Of a DNA stretch of 64,000 nucleotides, positions 1 to 11,409 are shown piece by piece. Under the pieces are notes generated by a model. The model saw only the letters and a program-made list of their open reading frames with translations. It had not been told where the DNA came from and did not search any database. Position 1 is the first letter of the stretch, and every line of letters starts with the position of its first letter. The DNA is from Macrobrachium rosenbergii (lineage: Eukaryota; Arthropoda; Malacostraca; Decapoda; Palaemonidae), in contig NC_089782.1 of the NCBI RefSeq assembly GCF_040412425.1, positions 25,754,122 to 25,818,121 of the forward strand, written 5' to 3'. The translations under genes and the position numbers were made by a program.

Positions 1-91
1 GAACCAGGGTCTTTGGGGCCAGAAAAAGGCAAATCAACGTCATTTGGGTGTTGCAGGATATCCTGAGCTTCATTAACACTTGTTGAATCAT

Positions 92-690
92 TCAACGAGG
101 GAATGCATACGTCTGCATGTCGTTCCAGAGTGCAACACATGGTGTCCGTCCTGCAAGACATGAGGATCTGCTACTGGGGAGTATGCTGGAAGGCAAAAAA
201 TTTGGCTTTGAGCGAAAGATTATGGTTGCTGGCCATTTCTTAAATAGAAGCTGTACTTCTTCCTGCACCAACGTCCATTCTCCCCAGAACTTCTTGTGCA
301 CCCGGTTTAGGCGTCTGCCAAAACGTTGAGTTTCCCAGCACAAACTGAGGAACCCAGAGTAATTCTGTGGATCCGCACCAGCGGAGAATTCTCTGTGCTA
401 TTTGTTTAATTCTTGTGATTTTGTTCCCCCTCCTTCTTGAGATAGGACACTGCTGTTACATTGTACAAGCGTTACTATCTTATTTATTCTTTGATCAGCA
501 AAGAGCCGCTCTACTGCTCTTAGCACCCTGTAATTGATGTTCCTTCGATCCAGATTCCAAGGCCTTGGGCTGATCAGGGTTGCTCCCCAAGATCAACATC
601 TGTGTACAGATGATATTCTTCTCCACCATCAAAGAAGATCCTTCAGGCGTTCGCGCCTTGTTCCCGATCAGCAATTCCTTAGTTGGCTCA
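92..690 (-). pseudogene. DIRS RNase H region, broken (element 1)
   Basis: Continues the reverse transcriptase towards the left edge. The minus-strand frame at 92-343 ends with a block resembling the DIRS RNase H tail (a WPATI block, later an AYAFPR ending). The same tail is much clearer in element 3 (MIDLFATSKN and AYAFPP near 52,570-52,700). The frame is interrupted between 343 and 690. Assignment rests on order and on this C-terminal block, so it is less certain than the reverse transcriptase. Confidence 0.6.
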
Positions 691-1508
691 GACCCATGAA
701 GTGAGAGGAGGCCATTCGACCCAGCAAGCTTTTCCACAGGCTCCAGGTTGAGCTCTGTTCTGGGAATGTTTCCCTGACTCAGAAACCAGACCGCTCCTCC
801 ATGAATCAAGCATCTGAATTGTTATTCCCAAATACGTCTTTGTCTGAGCTGGAATTAGTGAGCTCTTTTCCAAGTTGATTCGGATTCCTAACTTCTGACA
901 TAAGTTCAGTAAGAAGTCCCTCACCTGCAAAACTTCGTCTACCGACGAAGCCTGAACTAACCAACTGTCGAAATATCTCCTCATTCGGAAACCCCAACAA
1001 TTCATTATGTCTGCTAAATAGACATCCCACCCTAAAGATGTCTCCTGCAATGGTCAGACCGAAGCAGAGGACTTTGAAATGGAATGTTCCAGTTGGACCT
1101 GAGCAGCAAGGAACTTCGAGATTCCTGATGGACGGAACCTGAGATAAGCGCCCTTGAGAGTCTACTGAAATCATCCAATCATCTCTCGGACTGACGAAAA
1201 GATCTGACTGAGAAGTTTCCATATGAAAACCGGGAGATGATGAAACCGGGGTTGAGACTCGAAAGATCGATGATGGGTCTCAAGATCCTCCTGACTTCGA
1301 GCCACAAAAATCCGACTGTAAAACCTGGGGAAGGAGCGGGTTCTAATGCTCCCTTCTCCCAGAGGGCTCGACTTCTGCTGCCAGCTATTTCCCTGATGGA
1401 GGAAGGGAATAACTGGGAAGATGAACAGGGTGAGCTGATAGAGGAGGCAGGAAACGAAAAGGGACTCTGCCCTCTCCTTAACACTTCCACTACCTGCTCT
1501 CGCGCCAT
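690..1508 (-). pseudogene. DIRS-type reverse transcriptase, broken (element 1)
   Basis: Three overlapping minus-strand frames (1,179-1,508, 806-1,222 and 688-1,050) give one reverse transcriptase split by frameshifts. Recognisable blocks in order are RPIIDLSSLN, a VLCFGLTIA block, the catalytic-loop equivalent YFDSW (near 965-980) and EKSSLIPAQTKTYLGI. Intact DIRS enzymes normally read YLDDW here. The second catalytic aspartate is serine, so this copy would be inactive even without the frameshifts. Its role in an intact element is to copy the RNA into DNA, which is then circularised and integrated by a tyrosine recombinase. Confidence 0.85.
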
Positions 1509-1529
1509 ACTCCTTCCCAGATTTCCAGA

Positions 1530-4500
1530 ATGGAGCTAGGCAACCTCCTACCGGTGCAGACGAGGGAATGTCTCCTACTTCCGAAAACCTTCTTTAGGAC
1601 AGAAGGTTTTGGATCTGAAACAGAAACAGAAGTCTTGGATGAGAAACAGACTTTCTTAGGGACCTTGACTGGTGATTTGGAAGGGTCCGCTTGGCTGAGA
1701 TGTCATCCTTGGAACCTCTCGAGATCTGAGCACTGTGCTGCCACTGAATCATGGCTTGCTGTGATTTCGACAGCTGAAGAAGAGGAAACGAAATTTACCA
1801 TCGCTGATACATCTTCCTCCCTGGAAAAGACTGTTGGCGCCAATGGTGCTCAACAGAGCCCTTTGTGAATATCAGATAATGCGGAGGTAGATGGTTCAGA
1901 AAGAAACCTCCTTTTCCTACTGAAGAAGGTCGCATAACCGGCCGATATGTTTGCCGATGTCTAGTCCCATTGACACCGAAATGATGAGATTGTGTCGAAC
2001 AAAACCGGGTCCGAGGAGAATAATCGTCCTGTTTAATGAACCCCATTAAACCAGATAACATCCACATTGAATGGATAGAGCCTCCGACCGAACGAAAAGT
2101 GTCTTCAAAATACTCTCCTCTCTAGCTGTGACAGAAACCAAACGATTCGAAGAAGGGATCCTAGATAGAAGAGCTTCCACTGATTCATTAAGAGGGACCC
2201 TGACACCCAGAAGGGTTACCGCAACCTTGTAAAAACCCCTTCCGAAGGAAGAAACAAGGTTGAATCCCTGCTTACCCGACCCAATTAATGCCGCTAACCT
2301 ACCGGGTCCGCACTCCCTCAATGCCTGCTCGACACGCCAAACCAGTCTAGATTCTTTGATGATTGAGCAACCACTGGTTTATTTGCAAACAGTGACTCGA
2401 ACATTGCCTGATTAGGTTGAACAGGCTCCTCCGGAGCCTTGACTGCGGATAAAGCGCATGAATGAAGTCCACCATCCGGCTTATACTTTTCGTTCTCATT
2501 CATTGAAGGAGAACGGGCTACTACCGGATCCTTCCTCGCAAGAGAAATCCTTATCAGAAAGATCCGACCGAGTCGAGACAGGAACAGAGACAGACTGACT
2601 CCCCAGAAAACGCGCTGAACTGTTAACCCGGAACACGAATACCTGAGTGCGCAAGACGCACACCTGGAGAATCAACCCAATGTTGCGGGCACGAAAGATG
2701 CTGCGCAAACCCGCACTTCCAACAACGGTGGAGCTGAGGCGGACCACCTGGGCGAATCCACGCCTCAGAAAACGGAGAAGCCGCAATACCGCCAACCCCA
2801 ACTAGGCTGAATAACAGAAGCATGCTGATGAGGAATCGCCAGAGCAGACACTCCGCTATTTGATGAAGAAGAACAAGGTGGAAAAAACCATGTTGACCTG
2901 CAACCGAAACGACCAACAAAAACCGTCCTAACCGGAGGAACAGAGACACCTGTTGGAAAGGTAGAGAAGGAAGGCTGAAGAAGGTAGGAGGGAAGAGAGA
3001 AGAAGGGTAACCACACGGGAAACCAGTGAGACTGCCAGTGCTGATGACGTTTCATGGACAAGTGGGAACGATCAGCGATTGTGGATGATAAGTTACCAGT
3101 CATCCTAGCCGGAATGAGTTCGAACTACTGGAAACTGCGAGAACAGTGCCACCAACCCGCAGCAACTAGCTGCCTGGGATGAGATTTGCTAGGTTGTCAT
3201 CTGAAAACGTAATGCTACTGGATGATTGCAAGAGACTAGTTTCCTGGGGCCGAAACATTGAACACTATGGAACATTTTGAAGCCATACCAGATGTCACTG
3301 CAACAGGCCCGAAGACGAGAACATAAATTTTGTGGAAGATTGTCCCATAAGGCAAGTCTTTTAATGCTCTGGGTGCAGAGAGTAAACCTTATTGAGCGAG
3401 AGAAGAAACTCAAAAGTCTCCCTGAAGAATGACCTAAACGGGAACCCGGTTGAGAAAACCTGAAGAAGATTTTGAAACCGTAATAGAGAAGAGATGCCTG
3501 TAGATACAGAAGAAGCCATAGATTTTAAGGAAAGAAAATAGACTGATTCTGTTCCCCTGATAGTCCTGTAAAGCATCATTGTAAATTCAGGGAGATTTCT
3601 TCAAACATGCTCAAAATGTTGGAAAACCAATATTAAAACAATTTCTAATAACTAAAGATCTGTAGCCTTTAGAGAGTCCCAACAGATCAGCATTATATTC
3701 TGCAATGTTCAGCAATTGATCAATTGAATTGACTCTGAAAGGGACGAAGGTTTGTCCTGAGGGGGAAGAAGAAACTTGAAGAAGAGAAAGGGATACTCTC
3801 CAACCTTCCACACTAGAAGAGCTAGGAACCAAAATTGAATCATCCTCCACCGATTTGCAACCTTTTGTTGCAGAGAGCCTAATGCTGGAAAGAACCGCTG
3901 TTGATCCAACAATGGAGCCGCAACCTTAATGACACCTGACTCACCGACTGCACCTTCAACTTATCTTTCTGATTCTTTACTACACTATCTCTAACTGTTT
4001 TGCGTCAAACCTAAATTAGATTTTACCTTAGAACTTACGTTACCAGGGTGAAAGGAAATCTGCTGCTGACACTGCCTGCTCACACAGGGGGGTAGATCAT
4101 ACGCTTTGAGGTTTCATGGTTCTCCATGACCCCCTGCACCCATTAGGGATGATTCTGGAACAGGCAGGGGAGCTGAAAAAGAGCCATTAGGGTTCTGTGT
4201 CCCTATTAACTTTTTATCCTGATCCTTTATCTCTGTTAATTTTGACATGAAACTCTGAAAATAAACTAGACATGCTGGCTGACAATTTGTCTTCTAATTT
4301 CCTAAATAATTCTGATTCTAAAGCCTCTTTGTCAAAACCCTGAGTTTCTACCTGAATCCTTTACGTTTACTCTTAGAAGCCAATGATTTCTATGCTTGAG
4401 ATAATCCTCCATCTGTGTTACTCGACCATGACCTACATTCGTCACATCTCAAATTGACGCTCACATTGTACCTTCCTGCAATTTATGCACAACGAATGTC

Positions 4501-4545
4501 TGTCGTTTTTGAGGGTACTCATCCTTTTCTTGCAGGCTGTGCACG
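1530..4545 (-). pseudogene. DIRS gag-like region, decayed (element 1)
   Basis: Stretch upstream (in element sense) of the reverse transcriptase with no long frame. The best anchor is at 4,455-4,545, where a minus-strand frame has CTACKKRM followed by CINCRK, the cysteine-rich start typical of DIRS gag proteins. The rest is a patchwork of 60-110-codon frames in all phases. Gag of these elements is poorly conserved, so the assignment depends on position plus the cysteine motif. Confidence 0.55.
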
Positions 4546-5150
4546 AACGATGGGCTGTGGTGTCTCCAGCGCGTAGCGAGCTCGTCGTCACGGCAGTAAG
4601 CAGATGTGAAGCCGGTGTTGTCAAATGGTGTCTTATCCATTTTATCCATTTTTCCAAATCCAAGCCAGGCCAAGTCAAAACGGAGAAAGAAGCAATCCAG
4701 AAGAGAAGGGGGGCGATAAACCAGTCCAAGCCGTTATCCAATCCAAAAAACAAAATAAGGGGGTCGGGCTGAGAACCAAAATTCACCTGATGTAGGACAA
4801 GTCCTAGCAGCACGGCGAACAAAAAGCAATTGAGGATCTCGCCACACTCAGCGGGACTTGCAGCAGCGTTGCCAACGGTACGCTAGGTAACTCATTTGTT
4901 TAGATTTTCCTGTGCTGGTAATGTTGACAGTTAATTACCCACTTAGCGATGCGTAGGTTATGGGGATGTAGTTTGGGCTGGTAGGTGACCAGGGCTAATT
5001 CAGGTGTTCAGGAGTATATTAACAAGTATTCTATTACAATGCAAGTCTTGTGTAAAATGATTTAACAATCACTTTCATTTTTAGAATTTCACAAACAATG
5101 AAACATACTTCTGAAAATATATAACTACGGACAAAAAAAATCCTACTCAC
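4546..5150. other. EDEM3 intron 3, part next to exon 3
   Basis: Holds the 5' leader of DIRS element 1 up to an undetermined point, then AT-rich intronic sequence. No exon, terminal repeat or RNA gene was recognised. Confidence 0.5.
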
Positions 5151-5251
5151 TTTCCAAGAGTATCATCTATATCGCCTCTCGAAGGCTCGGTATTTCGCCA
5201 TCTTCCTTTACAACTTAGGGGCATCAGTTCATCAGCTGGATAAGCATTGTC
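5151..5251 (-). CDS. EDEM3: EDEM3-like alpha-mannosidase, exon 3 (partial gene)
   Basis: A 101-nt minus-strand exon bounded by an acceptor (ATTCCAG) and a donor (GTGAGT). It reads [17 protein letters not shown] and then [13 protein letters not shown], joining in phase 0 to exon 2 and leaving two bases for the next exon. DELMPL and the EPSRGD...LGK block match the start of the glycosyl hydrolase 47 domain of EDEM3 proteins. These act in the ER lumen, trimming mannose from misfolded glycoproteins to mark them for degradation. Exon 4 is not visible: the intron continues into DIRS element 1 and past the left edge, so most of the catalytic domain and the protease-associated domain lie outside the window. 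EDEM1/2 lack this EPSRGD spacing, which favours EDEM3. Confidence 0.88.
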
Positions 5252-7162
5252 CTGGAATGTATAATATACATTATTTTTATTATATTTGAAGTGTGGTGAA
5301 TCATGCTTCACTGGTACCTTCAAAAGAACATTATGAAATAAATGCTATACAGTACATAAACTACAGTAAATGAGATCCTCCAGCAATTCCGGAGGAAATC
5401 TTTGGTAAGAGGGCCTGTTTGTGTGTTTTATTTTTTTATTTTAAACTTCTATTCAAAACAGGCAACTTACAGAAATACAGTATGCAAGATCAGAAGTATG
5501 TATCTAGTTGTTATAAATATGTATTTGCCAACATCTATGGTCTTAAAGTACCCCTCATATACTTCTACCTCTTTTTTAACATACAAGAGTGTGAGTACCC
5601 CTACACTCACAGCTATAATTCATGGGTTCCTAGTAGTTAACTGCCCCACCTTTCCTCTGTCTGTTCTGCTGGACAGCTCGCAGATATCCCCAGATCTTCA
5701 CTGACTTCTAAAATATTTAATTCATCCACTAGGGTAATTTCATCCTCCCTATTTCTAAGCTAATTAAAGATTAATTGATATCTTTTGCCTGGTAGATATT
5801 TTATACACTGGCTATGGGTTTTTTTTATTTCTGGATAGAAGTTAGCAAGAAACTTGAGTGCTGTGCTTCCCAGACTCTACACAAAGTTTTTTTTAACTGT
5901 TATTGTACTATTTCATCCATTTTTATTAAGTGTTTTTTCACATTCACTTTCCTGCACTTTACATATTCAATCCCACTTTGATGTGTTTTAAGTTTGACTT
6001 TTCCTTGAAATGCCTTTCTGGCCCTGTAAACGCTGTGTCAGCAGCATGCTGGGGGTTGATGTTTCCTTCTAATACTGGAGACTGCAGTTTCAGTGGTTTG
6101 TTTCTTGACCTCACCAGCATGGATATGTCCACTGTAGCAAAGAAGCCTATTCTTAAACCCCAATTTACCTAAGAAACCCAAAGTATCCCTTGATGGCCAC
6201 CATCAGAATTAAGGTGAGGAAGAGATGAAAACTTTCAAGAACTGGAGGACCAGACCATGCAAACATGCTTCCCCAGACACAAAGTAGTGATGAAGCCATG
6301 CATACCAATTTCTCTACAAAGTCCAATCCAGCATCAAGGGCCATCACTGTCAACAGATAAAAGGAAAAGGAAAGAAGGCAATCAACTGCAACAGTTGGTG
6401 AGAACCTTCAAGCAGCTTCCATTTTCCTCTGCTACCCTCTGCTGCATGCTTCATCATTTAATCAACCTTACACTGTACTCTAATTCCTCTCTACTGTTAT
6501 ACAACTCCCCTAACTAATCATCCTTTAGTCAATACTGGACTATGATCTTGTTCCTGCACCTTTCAGCAGAAAAGTGAAACACCTGTATAAAGAAGACGTA
6601 AAAGGCTCCAGAAGAGGTGTGGTGCTGAGAACCTCCACAGTGAGTCCTTTTCACAAAACTCCCCTTGTTGGGAGCATGACCAGTAGTACCTCAGTTAGAT
6701 GAGCATATTGACATATAACAGAATAGTATACAGTACTAAGTGCGAAGCCAAAGCTTCATTTTATAAACAGCATGAACTTACCCCCTTTTTTATAACATCA
6801 ACCTCAATAACAACGACTAAAATTATAAAACTTATGGATACAACACTAAAACATAATACTAGTATAATAGTAAAATCTATAAGAACCCATTAATTAGTTT
6901 TACATAATCCTGCTAATAGACTGACAACTAACCCAAAGACAATCTCCTTGGCAAAGGCAATAAGAAAACAACAAAATATTTCACTAGTGATAAAAAAATG
7001 TAGTAAAAAAAGTAAACATTACAAATATAAGGATCAGAATAGAGTAGCTGTACTTTATACTGAACAGTATCCAATTATAGATATGAGTTTCAAAAATCCT
7101 AAAATTCAATAAGGTAAGATGACACTGCATTAAAAATACCCAGAATTATCATTAACACTTAC
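5252..7162 (-). other. EDEM3 intron 2
   Basis: About 1.9 kb of AT-rich sequence between two splice-compatible exons. Short open frames (for example 6,165-6,353 minus, hydrophobic) have no exon-like boundaries and I assign no function. No repeat family was recognised. Confidence 0.7.
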
Positions 7163-7208
7163 CATATAAGCTGTGTAAGCATGATAAAACATTTCTTTGG
7201 CCTCCTCC
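7163..7208 (-). CDS. EDEM3: EDEM3-like alpha-mannosidase, exon 2
   Basis: A 46-nt minus-strand exon with acceptor TTTTTTCAG and donor GTAAGTG. Its first base completes a lysine codon started in exon 1, followed by EEAKEMFYHAYTAYM. That is the conserved amphipathic segment before the DNAYPADEL block at the start of the GH47 domain. Phase is consistent on both sides (phase 2 in, phase 0 out). It is small enough to be missed by gene finders, but the junctions on both sides rebuild a continuous EDEM3 N-terminus. Confidence 0.88.
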
Positions 7209-8240
7209 CTGAAAAAAGAAAAGGAGAATTAAGAATTGTAAAATTTCTAGTTGCAAAAATAAAATTACACGAGTGTTTATAAAGTCTCAAATGAACTAAG
7301 CTCAAATTACACACTTAGATATATTGCATAAAGTAACTAATGAGAAATAGTCACTGTACTCTAACACTATTAAGAATGATAAAAAGAGACATCAGCAAAA
7401 GGCTAAAGTAAATGTTCAGACAATCTCAAATGTTCTAATCAAAATCTTCCAGAAATAAAAATTCAATGACTCATTAACATTTTGAAGTGACCATGAAATG
7501 ATGTTAAGTGTATAAAGAATATCCGCAATGACATATAAAGCTCCTACTGGGCTATAACTAATCATACCCATAATACATCATCATTTAACCTTTCAACAAA
7601 GTGTTTAGTACAGTATCATATTTCATGATCAAACCCAAATACAAAAATTAAGCAATCCTATGGGACCAAGAGCATCTACCTCTAGCTAGAGATTCTTTTG
7701 CAGTATCATCCAGTGGTCAAGAGTGAACTTCTTATATATGCTACAGATGATTAATGTTAATACATACTTTTCACTTTTCAGTAGGAACAAACAAGTGACT
7801 TCCCAAAAATATATGATGTTGTCAAGGGTGTAAAGAAAAAAAAAGTGATATTTGCGTAACATGACCTTGAGAAACGAATTCAAATCAATATCAGTTAGTC
7901 ATTACAAACACTGTACCTCACAGCTGTCATGTCTTTCCCATTACAGTGACAAAGAACTGTACAAAGAACTTTAGGAAACATCAATATGTAGCATTCACAT
8001 ACTTCATCTTTTAAGAGTGGAAAGCTTTGTTATAATTTTTTGTAAGATAAATGAAGCATAAATTTGTATTTTTTAATTCACATATCCCGTCTCTTGCTAA
8101 GGTTTTAAACATATGTTCTAGTTAAAAAGAGATTTCAATAAAATCCTCTCGTCGTACAGTGACCAATCTATACTATGAAAGAAAAAATCCCCACTTCAAT
8201 TATATATATTTCACCCACAAATATATATTTTTGTAAGATG
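7209..8240 (-). other. EDEM3 intron 1, left part
   Basis: About 1 kb of AT-rich intron between exon 2 and the left end of DIRS element 2. No gene, structured RNA or recognised repeat. Confidence 0.7.
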
Positions 8241-8425
8241 AAAATGACATTTTTATAATAAAATAAAGTTTTATATATATTTACCAAGTAACTACGTAGC
8301 TTAGTTTCTAACAATCACGGCAGCCTAAAATTTGAAATTCGCGGTAATGCTCTACTATTTTGGTGTAGGTAACTAGACCCCACCCGCTTTCGGGGAAGAA
8401 TAGGTACAACAAAGCTGATGAGCTC
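8241..8425 (-). repeat. 3' inverted terminal repeat of DIRS element 2
   Basis: From ACCAAGTAACTACGTAGC to the block ending AATAGGTACAACA, this is the reverse complement of 14,518-14,680 with scattered mismatches. The outermost 37-40 bp (AAAATGACATTTTTATAATA onwards) has no counterpart at the other end and forms a 3' extension, as in DIRS elements generally. Confidence 0.9.
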
Positions 8426-8481
8426 AATTCGTTTGTGCCCTATGTCCATGAGAGGGAAGAAGGGAGGGCTCCGATCAAGAT

Positions 8482-8561
8482 CTTACTTGGTAAGTATATA
8501 TAAGATTTTATTTTATTATAAAAATGTCATTTTTATATAAGTAACTTACCAAGTAACTACA
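8482..8561 (-). other. Internal complementary region of DIRS element 2
   Basis: This 80-bp block is the reverse complement of the element's right end joined to its left end. TTACTTGGTAAG...AAAATGTCATTT matches the left end inverted, and TATATAAGTAACTTACC matches the right end inverted, meeting at a shared A run. In the DIRS model this region serves as template for joining the ends into a circle. Because both ends are inverted repeats, the block is itself a hairpin. Confidence 0.9.
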
Positions 8562-9179
8562 CATTGACAGGAGGTGGGATGCATGGGCATATATTACCCA
8601 AAAACACTCAGTAATGGAGATGAATTTGAAATAGAAAAGTAGCTAGCACTGGTAGAATGCTTGTTGTAACCTTACCTGGTGAGAGAGCTACAACAGGAAG
8701 ATACTGCCTCTGGTTGGAGCTCATCTCAACCTGTAGTGAAGCGGCAGTAAAGCTGAGGGGTGCCTCTACATCAGTGGGAGCTCTGCAGCCGAGGGCTGCC
8801 AAAGCATTACAAAATAAAACAAGTGCCCTTGCCCTGGGCGCAGTACAACGAAATCAACCAGAAAATTCTGTTACCCACACATTACTAAAAACAAAACCAT
8901 CACCCATCCATTAAAAACAACAACTGGTGGGTACTCCAGGTACACGATACCCACAGGCTTCCCAAAAGACTCAACAACCTTTCTCAAGGCAAGGAGATGG
9001 AGGAATAGAAGGAATACCCCCTACCTTTTGTCCCCCAATACCATGCCAGCCATGGCTAACAGACCTAAAGTACTGTAATTCCTGTGCAATGTCTTCACAT
9101 CACATAAATAATGAGAAGCGACCACCAATGATTTGCATTCCCAATATGTTGACTGAAGAATCGTGGAGAGCAATAAGTT
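8562..9179 (-). other. 3' non-coding part of DIRS element 2
   Basis: Lies between the recombinase remnant and the internal complementary region. On the minus strand it carries CACCAG/GTAAGG (cut at 8,676/8,675), a good splice-donor match that also occurs at the equivalent place in element 3 (54,351/54,352). No open frame worth calling. Confidence 0.6.
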
Positions 9180-10107
9180 CCACTTAAAACCCAACGAAGT
9201 GGCAACTCTCTTATTTTATGAGCTTTAACTCTGAAAAGATTAAAGACATCCTCTTGAATTTCCTAGTGCAACTCGGATATTACGCTCCTCAAAAAAGAAG
9301 GCCAAGGCATTCTTGGACAACGGACGTGAGGGGTTCTTGACTGAACACCACAAGTTATGAGAGGGGCCTCCGGTCCTTTTGGTCCTTTCAATATAGTGCT
9401 TTGACAATGCTCTTACTGGGCAAGAAGAGCTCTCTCTTGGTCTGCTGGTCCCAAGATATCCACTAAGTTCTTGATAGTGAACGAACGGGGCCAGGGATTG
9501 GACAGGGTCTCATTCTTTGCCAAGAATCCGAGAATGAATGAGCAGGCCACATCTCCCTGCAAAAATGCAACTGTTTTATCAACGGCCTGCATTTCACTAA
9601 CCTCTTTGCCCTAGCCAAGGAAACCAAAAAGGGGGGTTTTCCTAGTTAAGTCTCTCAGAGATGATGAGAGAAGGGGCTCAAATAGAGGAGCCGAGAGCCA
9701 TTTGAGAACCACATCCAGGTTCCAGGTGACTGACTTCTTTTGCTTCGAAGTGTCCAGAGACTTAATTAGGTCACTTATATCTTGGTTTGTAGACAAATCC
9801 AAACCTCTATGTCTAAACACAGAGTTTAACACAGCTCTATAACCTCTGATGGTGGAGGTAGCTAAGCCTTGAGAAAACCTCAGGAACATAAAAAATATCA
9901 GGAATTTGGGCTACAGAGGTTTTAGGAGAAGAGACGCCATGTCTTTGGCACCAGCTGCAAAAGACTGCCCACTTCGCCTGGCATACATTTGCGGAAGACT
10001 GACGTCTGCACTTAATGACTGTTTCTGCAGCTTCTCTTGAAAAGCCCTTCACTCTGACAAGTTCCCTGACAGTCTGAGGCCTTGGTGGAACTGATGAAGT
10101 GAGGCTG
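9180..10107 (-). pseudogene. DIRS tyrosine recombinase, broken (element 2)
   Basis: Two minus-strand frames (9,837-10,052 and 9,611-9,889) together give the recombinase N-terminal part: a KWAVFCSWCQRHG block, then SQGLATSTIRGYRAVLNSVF, then a block ending near SLRDLTRKT. The same order is seen in element 3. The C-terminal catalytic part (R, H and nucleophilic Y) should lie between 9,610 and 9,180, but several stops and shifts prevent confident placement. In an intact element it integrates the circular DNA product without a target duplication. Confidence 0.75.
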
Positions 10108-10392
10108 CTTGAAGAAAAAAAGAAGTATACCTTAGTTTTACCAGATCCACTGAGCTGGATTAACAGCCTCCTAGGGCTGGCCCAAGGATTAGACTTATTT
10201 TACGTGGCTAAGAACCAATTGGTTACCAGCAGCGGGACCACAGCTTATTGTGAATCAAACCATTATAGCGAGAATGAATTTCTATCCAGAAATAAATTCC
10301 TCTAACTCTTCATCAGCTGGCCGGGAGATCGAACTCCGGTCTAGTGAGTGCCAGTCCACAGCTCTGCAGACTCACCCCTTGAAAGAGCTAGC
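10108..10392 (-). mobile_element. tRNA-related short repeat (SINE-like, copy a)
   Basis: Inserted in DIRS element 2 between RNase H and recombinase. The block 10,128-10,260 is nearly the same as 37,975-38,110, and its beginning matches 14,137-14,192. On the minus strand GAGTTCGATCTCC (10,337-10,325) resembles a tRNA B box, so sense is probably minus. CTTGAA-AGA-like sequence on both sides (near 10,110 and 10,380) may be the target duplication. The family is multi-copy in this window. That it is a tRNA-derived SINE is inference. Confidence 0.7.
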
Positions 10393-11409
10393 TGAGGCTT
10401 CATTTTCTGAGGCAGAAGTCTCAAAGTCTATCAGGTGGGCTGAAAGGTCTTGGAAACCACCTTTATGCCAAAATGGGGGCCAGTTCTGAGTCAATGACAT
10501 GTTGCTGTGGGATATGAACTTGGTTAGGACTTCTTTCATCAAGCTGAACAATGGGAAGGCGACCATCCAGGTTCGACCAATACTGGAGCATGGCATCTGT
10601 TGCCCATGCCAGAGGGTCCTGGGCTGGGGAACAGTCTAAGGGGAGGTGAAGGTTCCTTGACGTTACAAACAGGTCTATCGATGGCTTTCCCCACCATTTC
10701 CACAGGTTTGTGCAAACCTGTGGGTTCAGTGCCCATACTGTAGGTTGAACCTGTCTACAACAACTTAACTCGTCTGCAAGAATGTTTAATTTGCCCTGGA
10801 TAAACGAGATGACCCAAGGAAGATCCCACAATTCTCGGGAGAAGGATTTCCTGGTTCTTGATAGAAGCCAATGCAGTTGTGCTGGTTCGAATGATGTTAC
10901 CTTATTGATATTACTGTCCATTTGCGAAGGGCCAAATAAACCACCAGCTCTGGAGATGTGTGTGGTTTTTCTTGTCTAGAGACCATGTCCCGAAACTTCC
11001 ATGTTGTCTGTAAGAGCCCCCAACCCAGATCCGATACATCTGAGTACAGTACAGGTATAAGGTTAGGCTGAGGCTCAGAGGATGCAGTGATTTCCCTATT
11101 AGAAATCTTTCTTCTATGAGCCACCACTGAAAATCATCCTTGATCTCGGGAGTGATGGGGAAAATGAAAGAGTCTGGAAGAGTCTTCCGGTGCCAACTGG
11201 CCTTTAGAAAGAGTTGCAGGACTCTTGTGTGTAGTCTTCCTAAAGGCACGAACTTCTCGATGGATGAGAGGGTGCCCAGCAGACTCATCCATTCGTTGGC
11301 CGAGCAGCATGGGAGAGACAGGAAGTTTCTTACTTTCTGGAGGCAGGACTGGATCCTTTTGTGGGACGGCAGAGCCCGAAAACGTAAGAGAATCGACCCT
11401 CATCCCCAA
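10393..11409 (-). pseudogene. DIRS RNase H, broken (element 2)
   Basis: Minus-strand frames 10,911-11,288, 10,897-11,127 and 10,463-10,921 together form the RNase H region. The block SDVSDLGWG matches the domain's first catalytic aspartate context (SDASNVGWG in element 3). Then comes FIQGKLNILADELS, and the tail SIDLFVTSRN. At least two frameshifts separate the pieces. RNase H degrades the RNA strand during reverse transcription. Confidence 0.8.

Larger units (their letters stand above)
1..4545 (-). mobile_element. DIRS-like retrotransposon 1, truncated at left edge
   Basis: Minus-strand remnant of a tyrosine-recombinase (DIRS-type) retrotransposon in intron 3 of the EDEM3-like gene, in the same orientation as that gene. 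Reading right to left, it shows a cysteine-rich gag start (about 4,455-4,545), a decayed gag region, reverse transcriptase (about 1,508-690) and RNase H (about 690-92). The recombinase would lie beyond the left edge. I could not find its right terminal inverted repeat between 4,545 and 5,150, so that boundary is uncertain. Many frameshifts show it is inactive. Confidence 0.8.

Noticed and set aside
6165..6353. Hydrophobic minus-strand frame in EDEM3 intron 2
   Set aside because: Exons on both sides join in phase without it, and it has no splice-like ends.
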